Positions 1 to 9,167 of a stretch of DNA of 64,000 bases are shown one piece after another; position 1 is the first letter of the stretch; each line of letters starts with the position of its first letter. The stretch covers positions 558,001 through 622,000 of the forward strand of contig NZ_UAVP01000003.1 of NCBI RefSeq assembly GCF_900446695.1, given 5' to 3'. The DNA comes from Capnocytophaga sputigena. GTDB taxonomy: Bacteria > Bacteroidota > Bacteroidia > Flavobacteriales > Flavobacteriaceae. The position numbers were made by a program, and so were the translations under genes. Below the pieces are notes generated by a model that saw only the letters and a program-made list of their open reading frames with translations, was not told where the DNA came from and searched no databases.

Positions 1-667
1 AATACTTAAATACATCACGCTGAAAGATATTAGGTTTGTTGTCGTATTGATAAGAACAAGTACCTTCAGTTGTGGCATCGGGAACATTACCAATATAAGT
101 TATTTTTTTGAAAGAGGCAATAGTACCATCAGCATTAAGTGTATAGGTAAAGCGGTCATTTTCAGCTTTTCCTATTTCTTGTGAAATCATTTTTATTGTG
201 TTGGCACTATAAGTATAAGCATAATTCGTTTTCTTAGAATTATATGTTATCGTTTTGGTGCTCACTTTCCCTTCTACATACTGATAGTTTATTTTTAGAA
301 CATTATCATTACGAGTGATTGATTGCAACACACCTCCGTTATAATCGAAGGTATAAGTATGATTTTTATTGCTTTGAGAGTTACTATTAACAGCTATAGA
401 GGTAATTAGATTACCATTGTAGTTGATAGTGTAAGCTTCATCGGTAGTAGGAGTGCCGTTATCAACTATTTTTTTGGTAAAAGAGGTGATTTTATTACCA
501 CTATCAAGAGTATAGCTCTCAGTGGTTTTAACCATACCTATATTGCTTACTTCTTCTTTTACAATTGTTTTAGGGAAAGCACCGCCATAAGTAGTTTCAT
601 TGTTGTCATCTTTTTTACAAGAGAACAAACTAAGGGTCATTACTGCTAATAATACTGTTTTTTTCAT
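1..667 (-). CDS. Surface-type lipoprotein, C-terminus beyond window edge
   Basis: The frame is open from an ATG at 667 to the window edge, giving about 222 residues of an incomplete protein. It starts with a short signal peptide and a lipobox ending LFSC at residue 17, followed by KKDDNNE. That run resembles the lipoprotein export signal (K plus acidic residues just after the cysteine) that sends lipoproteins to the cell surface in Capnocytophaga. The rest is a series of short segments with repeated Tyr-Thr-Tyr and Tyr-x-Tyr strands and N-G/D-G turns, like YD-repeat or DUF4595-type beta proteins. No catalytic motif is visible. A good promoter lies just upstream. The function is unknown; surface location is inferred. 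Confidence 0.75.
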   Translation of the reverse strand, partial: MKKTVLLAVMTLSLFSCKKDDNNETTYGGAFPKTIVKEEVSNIGMVKTTESYTLDSGNKITSFTKKIVDNGTPTTDEAYTINYNGNLITSIAVNSNSQSNKNHTYTFDYNGGVLQSITRNDNVLKINYQYVEGKVSTKTITYNSKKTNYAYTYSANTIKMISQEIGKAENDRFTYTLNADGTIASFKKITYIGNVPDATTEGTCSYQYDNKPNIFQRDVFKY

Positions 668-689
668 TTTTAAATATTTTTAATGGCGA

Positions 690-720
690 CAAAGGTAGCA
701 ATAATTTTTCAATTAGCCAA
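690..720 (-). promoter_or_regulatory. Bacteroidota promoter for the lipoprotein gene
   Basis: Read on the minus strand, TTG (718-720), a 20-base gap and TACCTTTG (690-697) match the Bacteroidota -33/-7 consensus. The start codon at 667 lies about 23 bases beyond the -7 box. Confidence 0.7.
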
Positions 721-741
721 TTTGTCAATTAGCAAAATAAC

Positions 742-777
742 AAAAGGACTGCCAGAAATACTCTGGACAGTCCTTTT
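742..777 (-). terminator. Rho-independent terminator of the 1643-residue gene
   Basis: An inverted repeat pairs AAAAGGACTG-CCAGA with TCTGG-ACAGTCCTTTT, with one bulged base and a 5-base loop. It lies 20 bases past the stop codon at 797 and ends in a T-run on the minus strand. Confidence 0.75.
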
Positions 778-796
778 TATCTATGAACTCATTTAA

Positions 797-3700
797 TTAT
801 TTTTTGAGATATAACCAGCCTACTTCAGATTGTTTATTATTATTCTGATCGTAGTATTCGATTACGTAATAATAAGTACCTTGAGGAAGTTTATTAGGAG
901 CTTCCACTGTTACACGACCGTCGGAAATTCCTTTAAACACACGGGTTACGTTGTCATAACCACTCACTTCAAATACTTTTACACCCCAACGGTTGTAGAT
1001 ACGTACCACATTGTTTGGATAGTTTTCTATACCACCAATATGGAAGTAGTCGTTTTTACCATCACCATCTACAGACATACCGTTGTAAGGTACGATTTTA
1101 TTGACTATATCTACCGTTACAGTAGCAGAGCTACATCCTGCGGAGTTACAGATTTCGTATACAAAGGTATCAGTTCCTGCAAAGCCTGTGTGAGGTCTGT
1201 ATTCTACCGTATTATCAGCATTTACAACTACTGTACCATTCGCTGGAGAAGTTACTACATTAGGAGTAGTTGCTCCGTTGAGGGTATCGTTCGCTAACAC
1301 GGCAATATTTATAGGCGTATTCATAGCTGTAGAAGCTCTATCGTCTACTGCTATTGGCAATGCGGTAGGAGTAACTGTTCCTACTACTGTTACTACCAAG
1401 GTTTGTGTACCTGTACAGTTGGTTGGGTTCAACACCTCACAATAGCTGTAAGTAATCGTATAAGTACCTGCTGGGGTATTACCTGGGATGGTTACCTCGC
1501 CGGTATTTGGATCAAGCGTTGGCTTGTTACCTGGTGTGTTTGGATTGGTAACCGTTAATGTTACATTTCCTCCCACGCCTACTGTTGGCGTTACAATTCC
1601 GCCTATCTTATCATTGTTTAAGATATTTGGTATTGTTTGAGTTGCTGTACTTGGCGTTACTGTTAAGGTTTCTGGGGTTACCGTAATAGTCGGTGTGCCT
1701 ACCTTAATCTCTGCTGTTGCTGTTCTACAGTTACTGCTTGGATTAAGTGTTTCACACTCTTTATAAGTAATCGTATAAATACCTGCTGGGGTATTAGCTG
1801 GGATAGTTACTTTACCATCGTTAGGATTCAAAGTCGGTACATTAGTTCCTGATCTGACTGGAGTTGCTCCCGTTACATTGGTAATCGTTACCGTACCTCC
1901 TACTCCTGCTGTTGGTTTAGCACCATTGAGTCGGTCGTTATCAAGTATACTGATTGTAGTTTGAGTTCTTAAACCATCTGGTACTGTAAAGCTATCGTCT
2001 TTTACTACTAAAGGAGTTACTCCTAAGTGAATAGTTGAAGTACGAGTTTGTGTATTGCCAAAAGTGTCTTTGGCTACGAAAGTAACTGTAATGAGTCCGC
2101 CAGCTACATTACACAAGTTGGCGGGAGCTGTATAGTTATTTGTAATAGTCGCTATAGAACCGCAAGCATCAGTAGCGGTAGCCGTACCGAGCCAATTGTT
2201 GATAGCTGTAGTAGCCGTAGTTGAGTTGCACACTATATTCAGTGCTGCAGGAGCATTGAAAGTAGGAGCGGTAGTATCATCCACAGTTAAGGTAACAGTT
2301 ACAATACCGCTAGTACAACCAGTAGTGCTAAGAGCACGCACATAAGCCGTTTGAGTAGTGCGAGTGGTTACGTGAGTATTGATAAAAGGGGCTGTAGTGC
2401 TTGAAACAGTAGCTGTAGGGGCAGTGTACCAAAGCAAAGTAGTACCTGTAGGGGCAGTTACATAGTTTGCAAACGATACTTTATTGTTAGTTGTTGTTGG
2501 ACAAAGAGTTTTGCTACCGGTAATAAGTGTAGGTAAGGCTACAGAAGGCAATTTGGTAAGCGTTGCTTCTTGAGAAGTAGCTGTAACCACGATGCCTGGT
2601 GCAAACTGATAACTATACACTACTCTATATTTATAGTTAGTAGTTCCAGCTATTGTTAAAGAGGCAGTTCCTCCACTTGTGATAGCCCCCGTAGAAGCAG
2701 GAATATCTGTCCAAATTGCTCCATTACTACTTTGTTGCCATTTGTACTGAATATTACCTGTAGCATCTTTCAATTGAGCTTTAGAAGTGAAAGTAGCCAT
2801 CTTATCAGCACAAATAGTTTGGCTTTGTGGTTGTGTAGTGATACTAATAGTCTCAGCAGGAGTGATAGAGGTAGGGCAGAGTTCTACTAATACTCCTGAA
2901 GAGTTAGTACCATTGATATCTTCTACTATTAATTGAGTAAAAGGACTATTGGAGGTTACACGCACTGCCACATCTGTTACGATATTAGGTTGTGAGGTAA
3001 CTACTCCATTATTTAAGGTAGCTGCTGCTTTTCCTTTCCCTTTTGCACAGTCATACACTATAGAGAAAGTAGAAGCTGGATTATTTGTAGTAAGTCTTAC
3101 TTTATCATTTACTGTTTTAGGACTACCCATTACCATTAGCCATACCTCTGCACTAGTAACAGGTTGGCTAAAGGTATAAATCACATCACGACTATAACCT
3201 GTAGTAGGAAGAATAATAGTATAATCATCATAGGTAGAGCCACTACAATAGGTATCTGTATCTCCTGAATAAACTTTAGGAGTTCCTGAATAACTACGAG
3301 TTACTGTAACACCATTCATCAAGTTCTTAGCAGTTTGACCATTTACTGGTGTTTTAGGAAACTGCGACAAAGGTTTAGAGATACAATCAGTTAAAGAAGT
3401 TACTACTTTAGCTTTTTTATCAGTATAAGAATACTCACAAGCCCCTAATTTCACTTTGCTTACATTGATTTCGATAGTTTGAGTAGTGATTGTTGTTACA
3501 ATATGTTTTCCTGTACTATCAAGAGTAGCTGTTCGTGTAGCACCTCCTGTGATTGAATAGGTAATTTCGGCATTAGGCGTACCTGTAATTGTAAAGGTTA
3601 CAGTAGTACTTGTACCTTGTCTAAATACAAGAGGTGTAGCTGTAACTGAGGTAACCTCAGCTACAGGATTTATAGTAACGGTTTGTGTATGGTTATAGAT

Positions 3701-5728
3701 ATCTTGTTCTTGGGTAATTAAGATATCGTCAATAGCAAAGTCGTTACCACTTGTTTGATCTGTAAGATTCGTAAAACGCACTTGGAGGCTTGTTGCATTT
3801 CCAGGTGTAAAAGTATGAGTAAAATGCTTCCAATCTTTAGTGTTATCGTGCCCTCTAACTCCTCCTGAAGCTTTAGTAGCCCCATTTATAACATTTCCTG
3901 AAGTTTTATCGACAAAAGAGACTTGTATATTGGGGTAGTATATAGAATTATCTCCCGAATTATGTTTATTAAGATTATAGACATAATATTCTATAGTTAC
4001 TTTTTTGTTAGCAGTTACTTGTATATCTTGTAAATAGAAGTTTTTATTAGCGTTTTTCCCATAATTAAACGCAAGATAACGTCCATTAGAATCTGAACCA
4101 TTAGAAGTATGATCTAAAGGATTTTCCCAATTCCAAGAGCTTCTCTTTACTAAGTTATTTTTATTAGCTATTTGGTAATTTCCTTCTGCTGGAATATCTG
4201 AAGGGTAGCCTTCTCCGCCCAAACGTCCTACAAAAGGAGTAGGAATTACAGAAGTTGGCATTAAGTAAGTTCCTCCTGATCCAAAATCTTCTTTGAATAG
4301 AATTTTGTTATCGTTTCTTTTAGAAGTTATTGTAATAGTATGCTGTGTACCCAACGCTATATTGTTGAATACATTTGAACTTTGAGGAGTTCCCCCATCT
4401 AAAGTGTAGGTATAAGTATGTCCTGTAGTAACTGAAGGATTTACTGTAATTTCAGCTTTTTTAGCTGTACAATTATAAGTTGTAGTAGAGGTAAATGTAA
4501 TAGGGGTTGTATTTGCTCCTACTGTAATAGGAACTACTTGAGTAATAGGGCAAGTTTTTGAAGGTTGTGTTACCAAGATATTATCTACACATAAATCGTT
4601 ACCTCCACCGCTAATGTATATAACAAAAATAAGTTCAGTATCAGAAGCTCCTGCATTAACAGTTACACTCATACGTGTCCAATTATTAAGATTTCCTCCC
4701 TTTTCTTTTTCTATAGATTCTGTATTATCAGAAGAATACATAGGAGTATTTAAATTGAAATCAGCTTCTGATCGGAAAATCTTTAAAGATACATCAGGTT
4801 TATATCCACTAGGAAGTACAGCATTATTGATAGGATTATATACATACGTAGAAAACTCTACTGGCATACCTGGAGTTACTTTTGCTTTGCGCTTATAAAC
4901 CGTTTTTGTTTCACCGGGGGATGTTTGGGTAAGGTCTACATTATACCACAAAAATCTACCATTAGCATCTCCATCCTTATCATTAGGTAGTACCCAAAAA
5001 TTACTATAAGGAGTCGTGCCATCCATCATATCTGCTCTATTTCCTATTGCATAATAAGAATCTGATACTGTTTGAGGGCGTGTAGCTCCATCTGCTGGAC
5101 GTACTTGATTTGATCCATCCATTGGATCAAAATAAATATTTTGGTTTACATAGGGGCTTTTTACGGATTTAACGTTTCCTGTTTTCTTTCCAAAATCATC
5201 ATAGAAAACAACCGATTTAGTAGTAGGAGGAGCAATATAAGTTACTGAAACATTATGAGTTCCTGAGGTGAGATTCGCAAAATATGGATTAGACTTCGTG
5301 CTTCCTCCATAAGTGTAACTATACTGATAGGTAGGCTGATTGTTACCTAAAGTAACATTTGCCGTAGTATTATCACCGTTATAAACTACAGAAGGCGTAA
5401 AAGTAGGCGCAGTAGCTTTTGCAGGTACTGTGATAGGTAAAGTATAATTCTCAGTTCCTCTCTTTACTTGAATAGTATGATTCCCCTGAGAAAGCCAAGT
5501 TTTATTGGTACTTACCCAGCCTGTTCCAAAATTATATTGGTAACCAGATAGACTTTCGTCTATACTTACGACTACCTCTGCCTTATTAGCATTAGTCCCT
5601 GTACCACAACCAATTAATTGGGTAATTCCCACTTTGGGTGTACTTTGGGCATTGAGATGGCTCATAGCCAACAGAAAAGTTGCTACAAAAATAATTTTAT
5701 AAGCTATCTTTGCTACTAAATTATTCAT
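797..5728 (-). CDS. Large T9SS type B surface protein with Ig-like and cadherin-like domains
   Basis: A protein of 1643 residues with a signal peptide (1-27, ending LNAQ). Two jelly-roll-like modules follow, about 170-390 and 475-680, each opening with F-x-D/E-DFG and closing with D-x-I-L-V/I-TQ. Next come an Ig-like module near 960-1045 (TTQPQSQTICADK), an HYR-like stretch near 1150-1195 (TDACGS), and three related modules at about 1240-1345, 1346-1452 and 1459-1540, the last with the cadherin-like AVDDRA...NDTLNG motif. The final 95 residues (NGMSVDGDGKNDYF, IYNRWGVKVFE, GTYYYVIEYY) are a type B T9SS sorting domain, as in SprB-like gliding proteins. It is probably secreted and cell-surface attached, perhaps an adhesin. 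No enzyme motif is visible. Confidence 0.85.
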   Translation of the reverse strand: MNNLVAKIAYKIIFVATFLLAMSHLNAQSTPKVGITQLIGCGTGTNANKAEVVVSIDESLSGYQYNFGTGWVSTNKTWLSQGNHTIQVKRGTENYTLPITVPAKATAPTFTPSVVYNGDNTTANVTLGNNQPTYQYSYTYGGSTKSNPYFANLTSGTHNVSVTYIAPPTTKSVVFYDDFGKKTGNVKSVKSPYVNQNIYFDPMDGSNQVRPADGATRPQTVSDSYYAIGNRADMMDGTTPYSNFWVLPNDKDGDANGRFLWYNVDLTQTSPGETKTVYKRKAKVTPGMPVEFSTYVYNPINNAVLPSGYKPDVSLKIFRSEADFNLNTPMYSSDNTESIEKEKGGNLNNWTRMSVTVNAGASDTELIFVIYISGGGNDLCVDNILVTQPSKTCPITQVVPITVGANTTPITFTSTTTYNCTAKKAEITVNPSVTTGHTYTYTLDGGTPQSSNVFNNIALGTQHTITITSKRNDNKILFKEDFGSGGTYLMPTSVIPTPFVGRLGGEGYPSDIPAEGNYQIANKNNLVKRSSWNWENPLDHTSNGSDSNGRYLAFNYGKNANKNFYLQDIQVTANKKVTIEYYVYNLNKHNSGDNSIYYPNIQVSFVDKTSGNVINGATKASGGVRGHDNTKDWKHFTHTFTPGNATSLQVRFTNLTDQTSGNDFAIDDILITQEQDIYNHTQTVTINPVAEVTSVTATPLVFRQGTSTTVTFTITGTPNAEITYSITGGATRTATLDSTGKHIVTTITTQTIEINVSKVKLGACEYSYTDKKAKVVTSLTDCISKPLSQFPKTPVNGQTAKNLMNGVTVTRSYSGTPKVYSGDTDTYCSGSTYDDYTIILPTTGYSRDVIYTFSQPVTSAEVWLMVMGSPKTVNDKVRLTTNNPASTFSIVYDCAKGKGKAAATLNNGVVTSQPNIVTDVAVRVTSNSPFTQLIVEDINGTNSSGVLVELCPTSITPAETISITTQPQSQTICADKMATFTSKAQLKDATGNIQYKWQQSSNGAIWTDIPASTGAITSGGTASLTIAGTTNYKYRVVYSYQFAPGIVVTATSQEATLTKLPSVALPTLITGSKTLCPTTTNNKVSFANYVTAPTGTTLLWYTAPTATVSSTTAPFINTHVTTRTTQTAYVRALSTTGCTSGIVTVTLTVDDTTAPTFNAPAALNIVCNSTTATTAINNWLGTATATDACGSIATITNNYTAPANLCNVAGGLITVTFVAKDTFGNTQTRTSTIHLGVTPLVVKDDSFTVPDGLRTQTTISILDNDRLNGAKPTAGVGGTVTITNVTGATPVRSGTNVPTLNPNDGKVTIPANTPAGIYTITYKECETLNPSSNCRTATAEIKVGTPTITVTPETLTVTPSTATQTIPNILNNDKIGGIVTPTVGVGGNVTLTVTNPNTPGNKPTLDPNTGEVTIPGNTPAGTYTITYSYCEVLNPTNCTGTQTLVVTVVGTVTPTALPIAVDDRASTAMNTPINIAVLANDTLNGATTPNVVTSPANGTVVVNADNTVEYRPHTGFAGTDTFVYEICNSAGCSSATVTVDIVNKIVPYNGMSVDGDGKNDYFHIGGIENYPNNVVRIYNRWGVKVFEVSGYDNVTRVFKGISDGRVTVEAPNKLPQGTYYYVIEYYDQNNNKQSEVGWLYLKK

Positions 5729-5765
5729 TTTATGCGAAAATATTGAGAATTATTGTACTAGGGCG

Positions 5766-5773
5766 CAAAATTA
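5766..5773 (-). promoter_or_regulatory. Putative -7 box for the 1643-residue gene
   Basis: TAATTTTG on the minus strand fits TAnnTTTG and lies 38 bases before the ATG at 5728. A correctly spaced -33 TTG is not evident, so only the -7 element is called. Confidence 0.4.
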
Positions 5774-5878
5774 CTCAACTATTTCCATACTTACACACAA
5801 AAAAGCCTATTTAACAAGAGTTTAACATTTTTTATTAGATTATAAGTAAAAGACAAAAAGAGGGTATGTTAATTTTAT

Positions 5879-8800
5879 CTATCTGACATACAAGAAACCT
5901 TTCTGGGTTTTTTGCTCTCCATTTTTATAATAGGTAACTATATAAAAATAAGTTCCTGCAAGAATTTTACTCTTGTTTACATTCTGCACATTGGGATAAC
6001 CTCTAAACACTTCGCCATTTTTGCCATAATTACTATTCTCGTATACTTTGAGTCCCATTTCATCGAAGATGAGCACCGAGATAGGGCGATCTTCATCAGC
6101 ATTTTCTATTTTGAAATAGTTTTCGGGGTTAGAGATTGAGACACCGTTATATATAATAGGCGATGGCGTGGACGAGTCGGACGGGGCTGACGGGTCGGGG
6201 TTAGGGTTGGGTTGGGGTTGAGGGTTGGGCTGTGGTTGAGGGTTGGGCTGTGGTTGAGGGTTAGGTTGTGGCTGTGGTTGTGGTTGGGGTTGGGGTTGTG
6301 GCTGTGGTTGAGGTTGTGGCTGTGGTTGAGGGTTAGGTTGAGGTTGTGGCTGTGGTTGAGGTTGTGGCTGTGGTTGAGGGTTAGGTTGAGGTTGTGGTTG
6401 TGGCTGTGGTTGTGGTTGTGGTTGCGGATTTTGAGCATTAGGATCCACAGTGATTACTTGTTCATAACGGTTTTCGTTATGAGCGCTATCTTCTACGAAC
6501 CACACGTAGCGTATTATTTTTTTACCACCTTTTTCTTCACTGCTTTGGCTAGACACTACTTGCAAAGCTCCATCACAATTATCGGTTGCAGTGAGGTTTT
6601 GTCTTACAGGTACATCGGCTTCGCTCTTTACGGTCATACTTGGAGGGTAAGACGAGAGCACTGGTTTTTGAGTGTCTTTAAGGAAAATTTGTTGGGTATG
6701 CCGAATAGGCAATGCATTATCAGCATAGGCTATCCAAGAACGTGTGAGTTTGTAAGACTTACGGTCGCCTTCTCTAAACTCTTCTTCATAGTCTATGTGA
6801 ATGTTATCGGCTCCCTCTGCTTTTACTTCAGCTTTGGCTGGGATATCGCCTCGGCATTGTACGTGTTTATCCTCAGGAAGAGGGGCTACAAATCGTAAGG
6901 TTTTAGTAGGCGCTTCTTTTTCGTAATAGATAAATTGTTGTGCTGTAGCAGAATAGTCGCATTTATCTTTTGCTACCCATTTACGCAATAAATAGGTAGT
7001 ATGGTCTTCTTCTGAAAAAGTTACCTCAGCTTTTTTATTAGCAGGACAATGATGAGATTCGGCGGTAACGTTAGGTTTTTCGGGAATAGCATTCTTTTTA
7101 ACAGTTATCACAGGCTCTGGTAGATTTTTAAAGGTAATATCAGGGCTGTGCATATCTAATAAATAAGGTTTTTCATTACTTACAGCATAAGCGATATGAT
7201 TGAGTACTTCTATTTTGAAAATACCTTCTACATAGAGATTGCCACCATTCAACCCTTTAGCTTGTGTAGGGAAAATGACAGTAGCTTTTCCGTTATTGGG
7301 TAATCCATCGGCTAATACATATTTGTAGGTTTTTCCATAATCGTCTGAAAAGAGGATACGTACTTTGCTATCGTTGCCAAAAACATTTTTATCGACAGTC
7401 CAGTTAATGGTAACTTCTTTACCGCGTTTGTATTTTCCTGCACTACTTTTGCTTACAGAAGTAATCTTGAAAGGCGTTCCCCCTACTATATTTACTTTGG
7501 TTTCATAGACATCATAGAGTGCTACGTGCGGTTTTCCGTCTTTGTAAGCTCCTATTTTACCATCGCATACACCTAACCAAAAAGTAAAAACGCCTGTTTC
7601 GTTTTCTCCTGTGAACTTATAAGGTACTTTTTCCCATTCATTAGTGTTATTATTTTTTCTATAGGGTTGATAAAACTCTATATGATTGCTCTCGGTAGGG
7701 CGATTAGAAGGGAAACGCGCTTTGCCAAACTGATTAAAATCGGCTTGGTGTGCCATATAGAGAAGGGCGTCGCCATCGGGGTCGGTTGCTTCTATATTGA
7801 ATTGAAAGTAAGTGTTAGGGGGTAGTTTGTATTCCTTTTTTAATGTAGAACGTTGGATTACAGGGGCACGGTTAGTAGAAACTTCACCATAAGGAATATT
7901 GTCCTGAGGCAAGCCTACCAACTGTGTACGGGCTTTATCGCTATAATAAGCATCGTGCAAATTGGTACGGTTGCGGATGGTGTATATAGAAGGAAGTGAG
8001 AAATATGTGCCATAAGGGTCGTTGATATAACTCATAATAGAGTTCCCTCTATCGGGTTCGGTATGAGAAGAAGCGGTTGCTCCTCCTATGGTAAAGGTGT
8101 GTGCGGAGCCTAATAAGTGTCCTAATTCGTGAAGGATGATATAAAACTCGTGATTGGCAATACAGCCTCCTTTTAGTTTTCCTGTAATTTCACCCAAATG
8201 CGCCAAACCACGATTATCACGGTATATAGAAAAGACAATACCTGCATCGTAATTCTCTTCGCCTATAAGGTTATTAAAATCTGAAGTCGCTCTATTCAAT
8301 GCCTCTCTCACCACAGGGTTATCGTATATTTCTTTGTCTTTAGTAGTGATGATAAGGCGAGGGTCGTTCACCAAAGTAAATTGACAGCCAATCTCTCTAC
8401 CGCATACTTCGTTGAGCCCTGCCTCTACTTTTGTCATAAATTCTTTTACCTTATTTATATCACTATAACAATATTTTTTGTAGAAACTATAATCGATGAG
8501 CATAGCCAAACGATAGGTTCTGAGTACATTGGTATTGTAAAGCACTTTTTTATCGTCAGACGGAAGTGCCTCTTCGTGCAGTATGGCGCCACGTGCAGTC
8601 ATCGCATTAGCAGGCGCGAGTTGCATAGGTAGTCTTTGGGAAGTGGGCGTTGTAGCTTGAGAGCATTGTCCATCGGCGCAAGTGCCACAAGTGAAGTGTT
8701 CTTTATCGGTAGTAACTTTGATCATTCCATTTTCAGTGTTGATGAAATAAGAATGACCATCGTGCCATACTTCACCTGATAGGGTAGTTTTATTCATTGA

Positions 8801-9034
8801 GAGCGTTCCTGCAAAATTGCCATTGTGATAGGCAACGAAAGTGCGGAATCCTTCTTGGGCAAGGCTATTGGGACGTGCTTGCCAGTTGAGCGATATAGAT
8901 TTTCCTTTGATAGGAACATTCCATTGTACTGAGGCATTTGTACCGAAAAGGCGTATGATCTCAGTAGCTTTTTGTTGTGCGTTGGTTACTGTTGTTAGTA
9001 AGAAGCAGAGTAGTAAGAGTTTTGATATTTTCAT
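5879..9034 (-). CDS. T9SS-secreted M12-like metallopeptidase with Pro-Gln linker (paralog 1)
   Basis: A protein of 1051 residues with signal peptide MKISKLLLLCFLLTTVTNAQ. The metzincin zinc site HELGHLLGSAH starts at His302 (ligands His302, His306, His312; base Glu303), and SIMSY downstream is the Met-turn, pointing to a reprolysin-like M12 zinc endopeptidase. A beta domain follows (near 400-640), with HYR-like repeats near 660-860, then a Pro-Gln/Asn-Pro repeat linker at about 865-948, then a type B T9SS sorting domain over the last ~95 residues (IFDEMGLKVYE, GTYFYI, GFLYVR). It should be exported by Sec, then by T9SS, and act outside the cell on proteins; the substrate is unknown. It is the first of three tandem paralogs. 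Confidence 0.88.
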   Translation of the reverse strand: MKISKLLLLCFLLTTVTNAQQKATEIIRLFGTNASVQWNVPIKGKSISLNWQARPNSLAQEGFRTFVAYHNGNFAGTLSMNKTTLSGEVWHDGHSYFINTENGMIKVTTDKEHFTCGTCADGQCSQATTPTSQRLPMQLAPANAMTARGAILHEEALPSDDKKVLYNTNVLRTYRLAMLIDYSFYKKYCYSDINKVKEFMTKVEAGLNEVCGREIGCQFTLVNDPRLIITTKDKEIYDNPVVREALNRATSDFNNLIGEENYDAGIVFSIYRDNRGLAHLGEITGKLKGGCIANHEFYIILHELGHLLGSAHTFTIGGATASSHTEPDRGNSIMSYINDPYGTYFSLPSIYTIRNRTNLHDAYYSDKARTQLVGLPQDNIPYGEVSTNRAPVIQRSTLKKEYKLPPNTYFQFNIEATDPDGDALLYMAHQADFNQFGKARFPSNRPTESNHIEFYQPYRKNNNTNEWEKVPYKFTGENETGVFTFWLGVCDGKIGAYKDGKPHVALYDVYETKVNIVGGTPFKITSVSKSSAGKYKRGKEVTINWTVDKNVFGNDSKVRILFSDDYGKTYKYVLADGLPNNGKATVIFPTQAKGLNGGNLYVEGIFKIEVLNHIAYAVSNEKPYLLDMHSPDITFKNLPEPVITVKKNAIPEKPNVTAESHHCPANKKAEVTFSEEDHTTYLLRKWVAKDKCDYSATAQQFIYYEKEAPTKTLRFVAPLPEDKHVQCRGDIPAKAEVKAEGADNIHIDYEEEFREGDRKSYKLTRSWIAYADNALPIRHTQQIFLKDTQKPVLSSYPPSMTVKSEADVPVRQNLTATDNCDGALQVVSSQSSEEKGGKKIIRYVWFVEDSAHNENRYEQVITVDPNAQNPQPQPQPQPQPQPQPNPQPQPQPQPQPQPQPNPQPQPQPQPQPQPQPQPQPQPQPNPQPQPNPQPQPNPQPQPNPNPDPSAPSDSSTPSPIIYNGVSISNPENYFKIENADEDRPISVLIFDEMGLKVYENSNYGKNGEVFRGYPNVQNVNKSKILAGTYFYIVTYYKNGEQKTQKGFLYVR
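6190..6430 (-). repeat. In-frame Pro-Gln / Asn-Pro coding repeat (paralog 1)
   Basis: About 240 bases of degenerate hexamer and 18-base repeats encode PQPQPQPNPQ-type sequence between the catalytic part and the sorting domain. The units are multiples of three, so slippage should change linker length without breaking the frame. Confidence 0.9.
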
Positions 9035-9035
9035 T

Positions 9036-9063
9036 TGTTGTTAGTGTTTAGTGTTTAGGGGTT
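9036..9063 (-). repeat. Heptamer spacer before paralog 1
   Basis: On the plus strand AGTGTTT is repeated at 9043-9049 and 9050-9056, followed by AGGGGTT. On the minus strand this reads CTAAACACTAAACA immediately before the ATG. The same kind of spacer occurs elsewhere in the window. Confidence 0.55.
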
Positions 9064-9116
9064 ATAGCCCCCGTTCCCCCGAAAGGGGACAAGCCGCAAA
9101 AGTGATTGTTTTAAGA

Positions 9117-9160
9117 GGCTTGGAGTATCTCGGAGGGGCTTGGAAAATCTCGGAGGGACT
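9117..9160. repeat. Tandem 20-bp intergenic repeat, copy set A
   Basis: Two adjacent 20-base units (9117-9136 and 9137-9156) differ by two bases in the middle (GAGTATC against GAAAATC), and a partial third unit begins at 9157. They lie just past the stop codon of paralog 2. Similar units recur at 11769 and 14883. Confidence 0.7.
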
Positions 9161-9167
9161 TAGCTAA

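Noticed and set aside
6106-6898. Open frames of 110 (His/Asn-rich) and 228 (Leu/Trp-rich) residues over the Pro-Gln repeats
   Set aside because: They are other-frame readings of the repeat that codes for the linker of paralog 1; composition is a by-product of the repeat.
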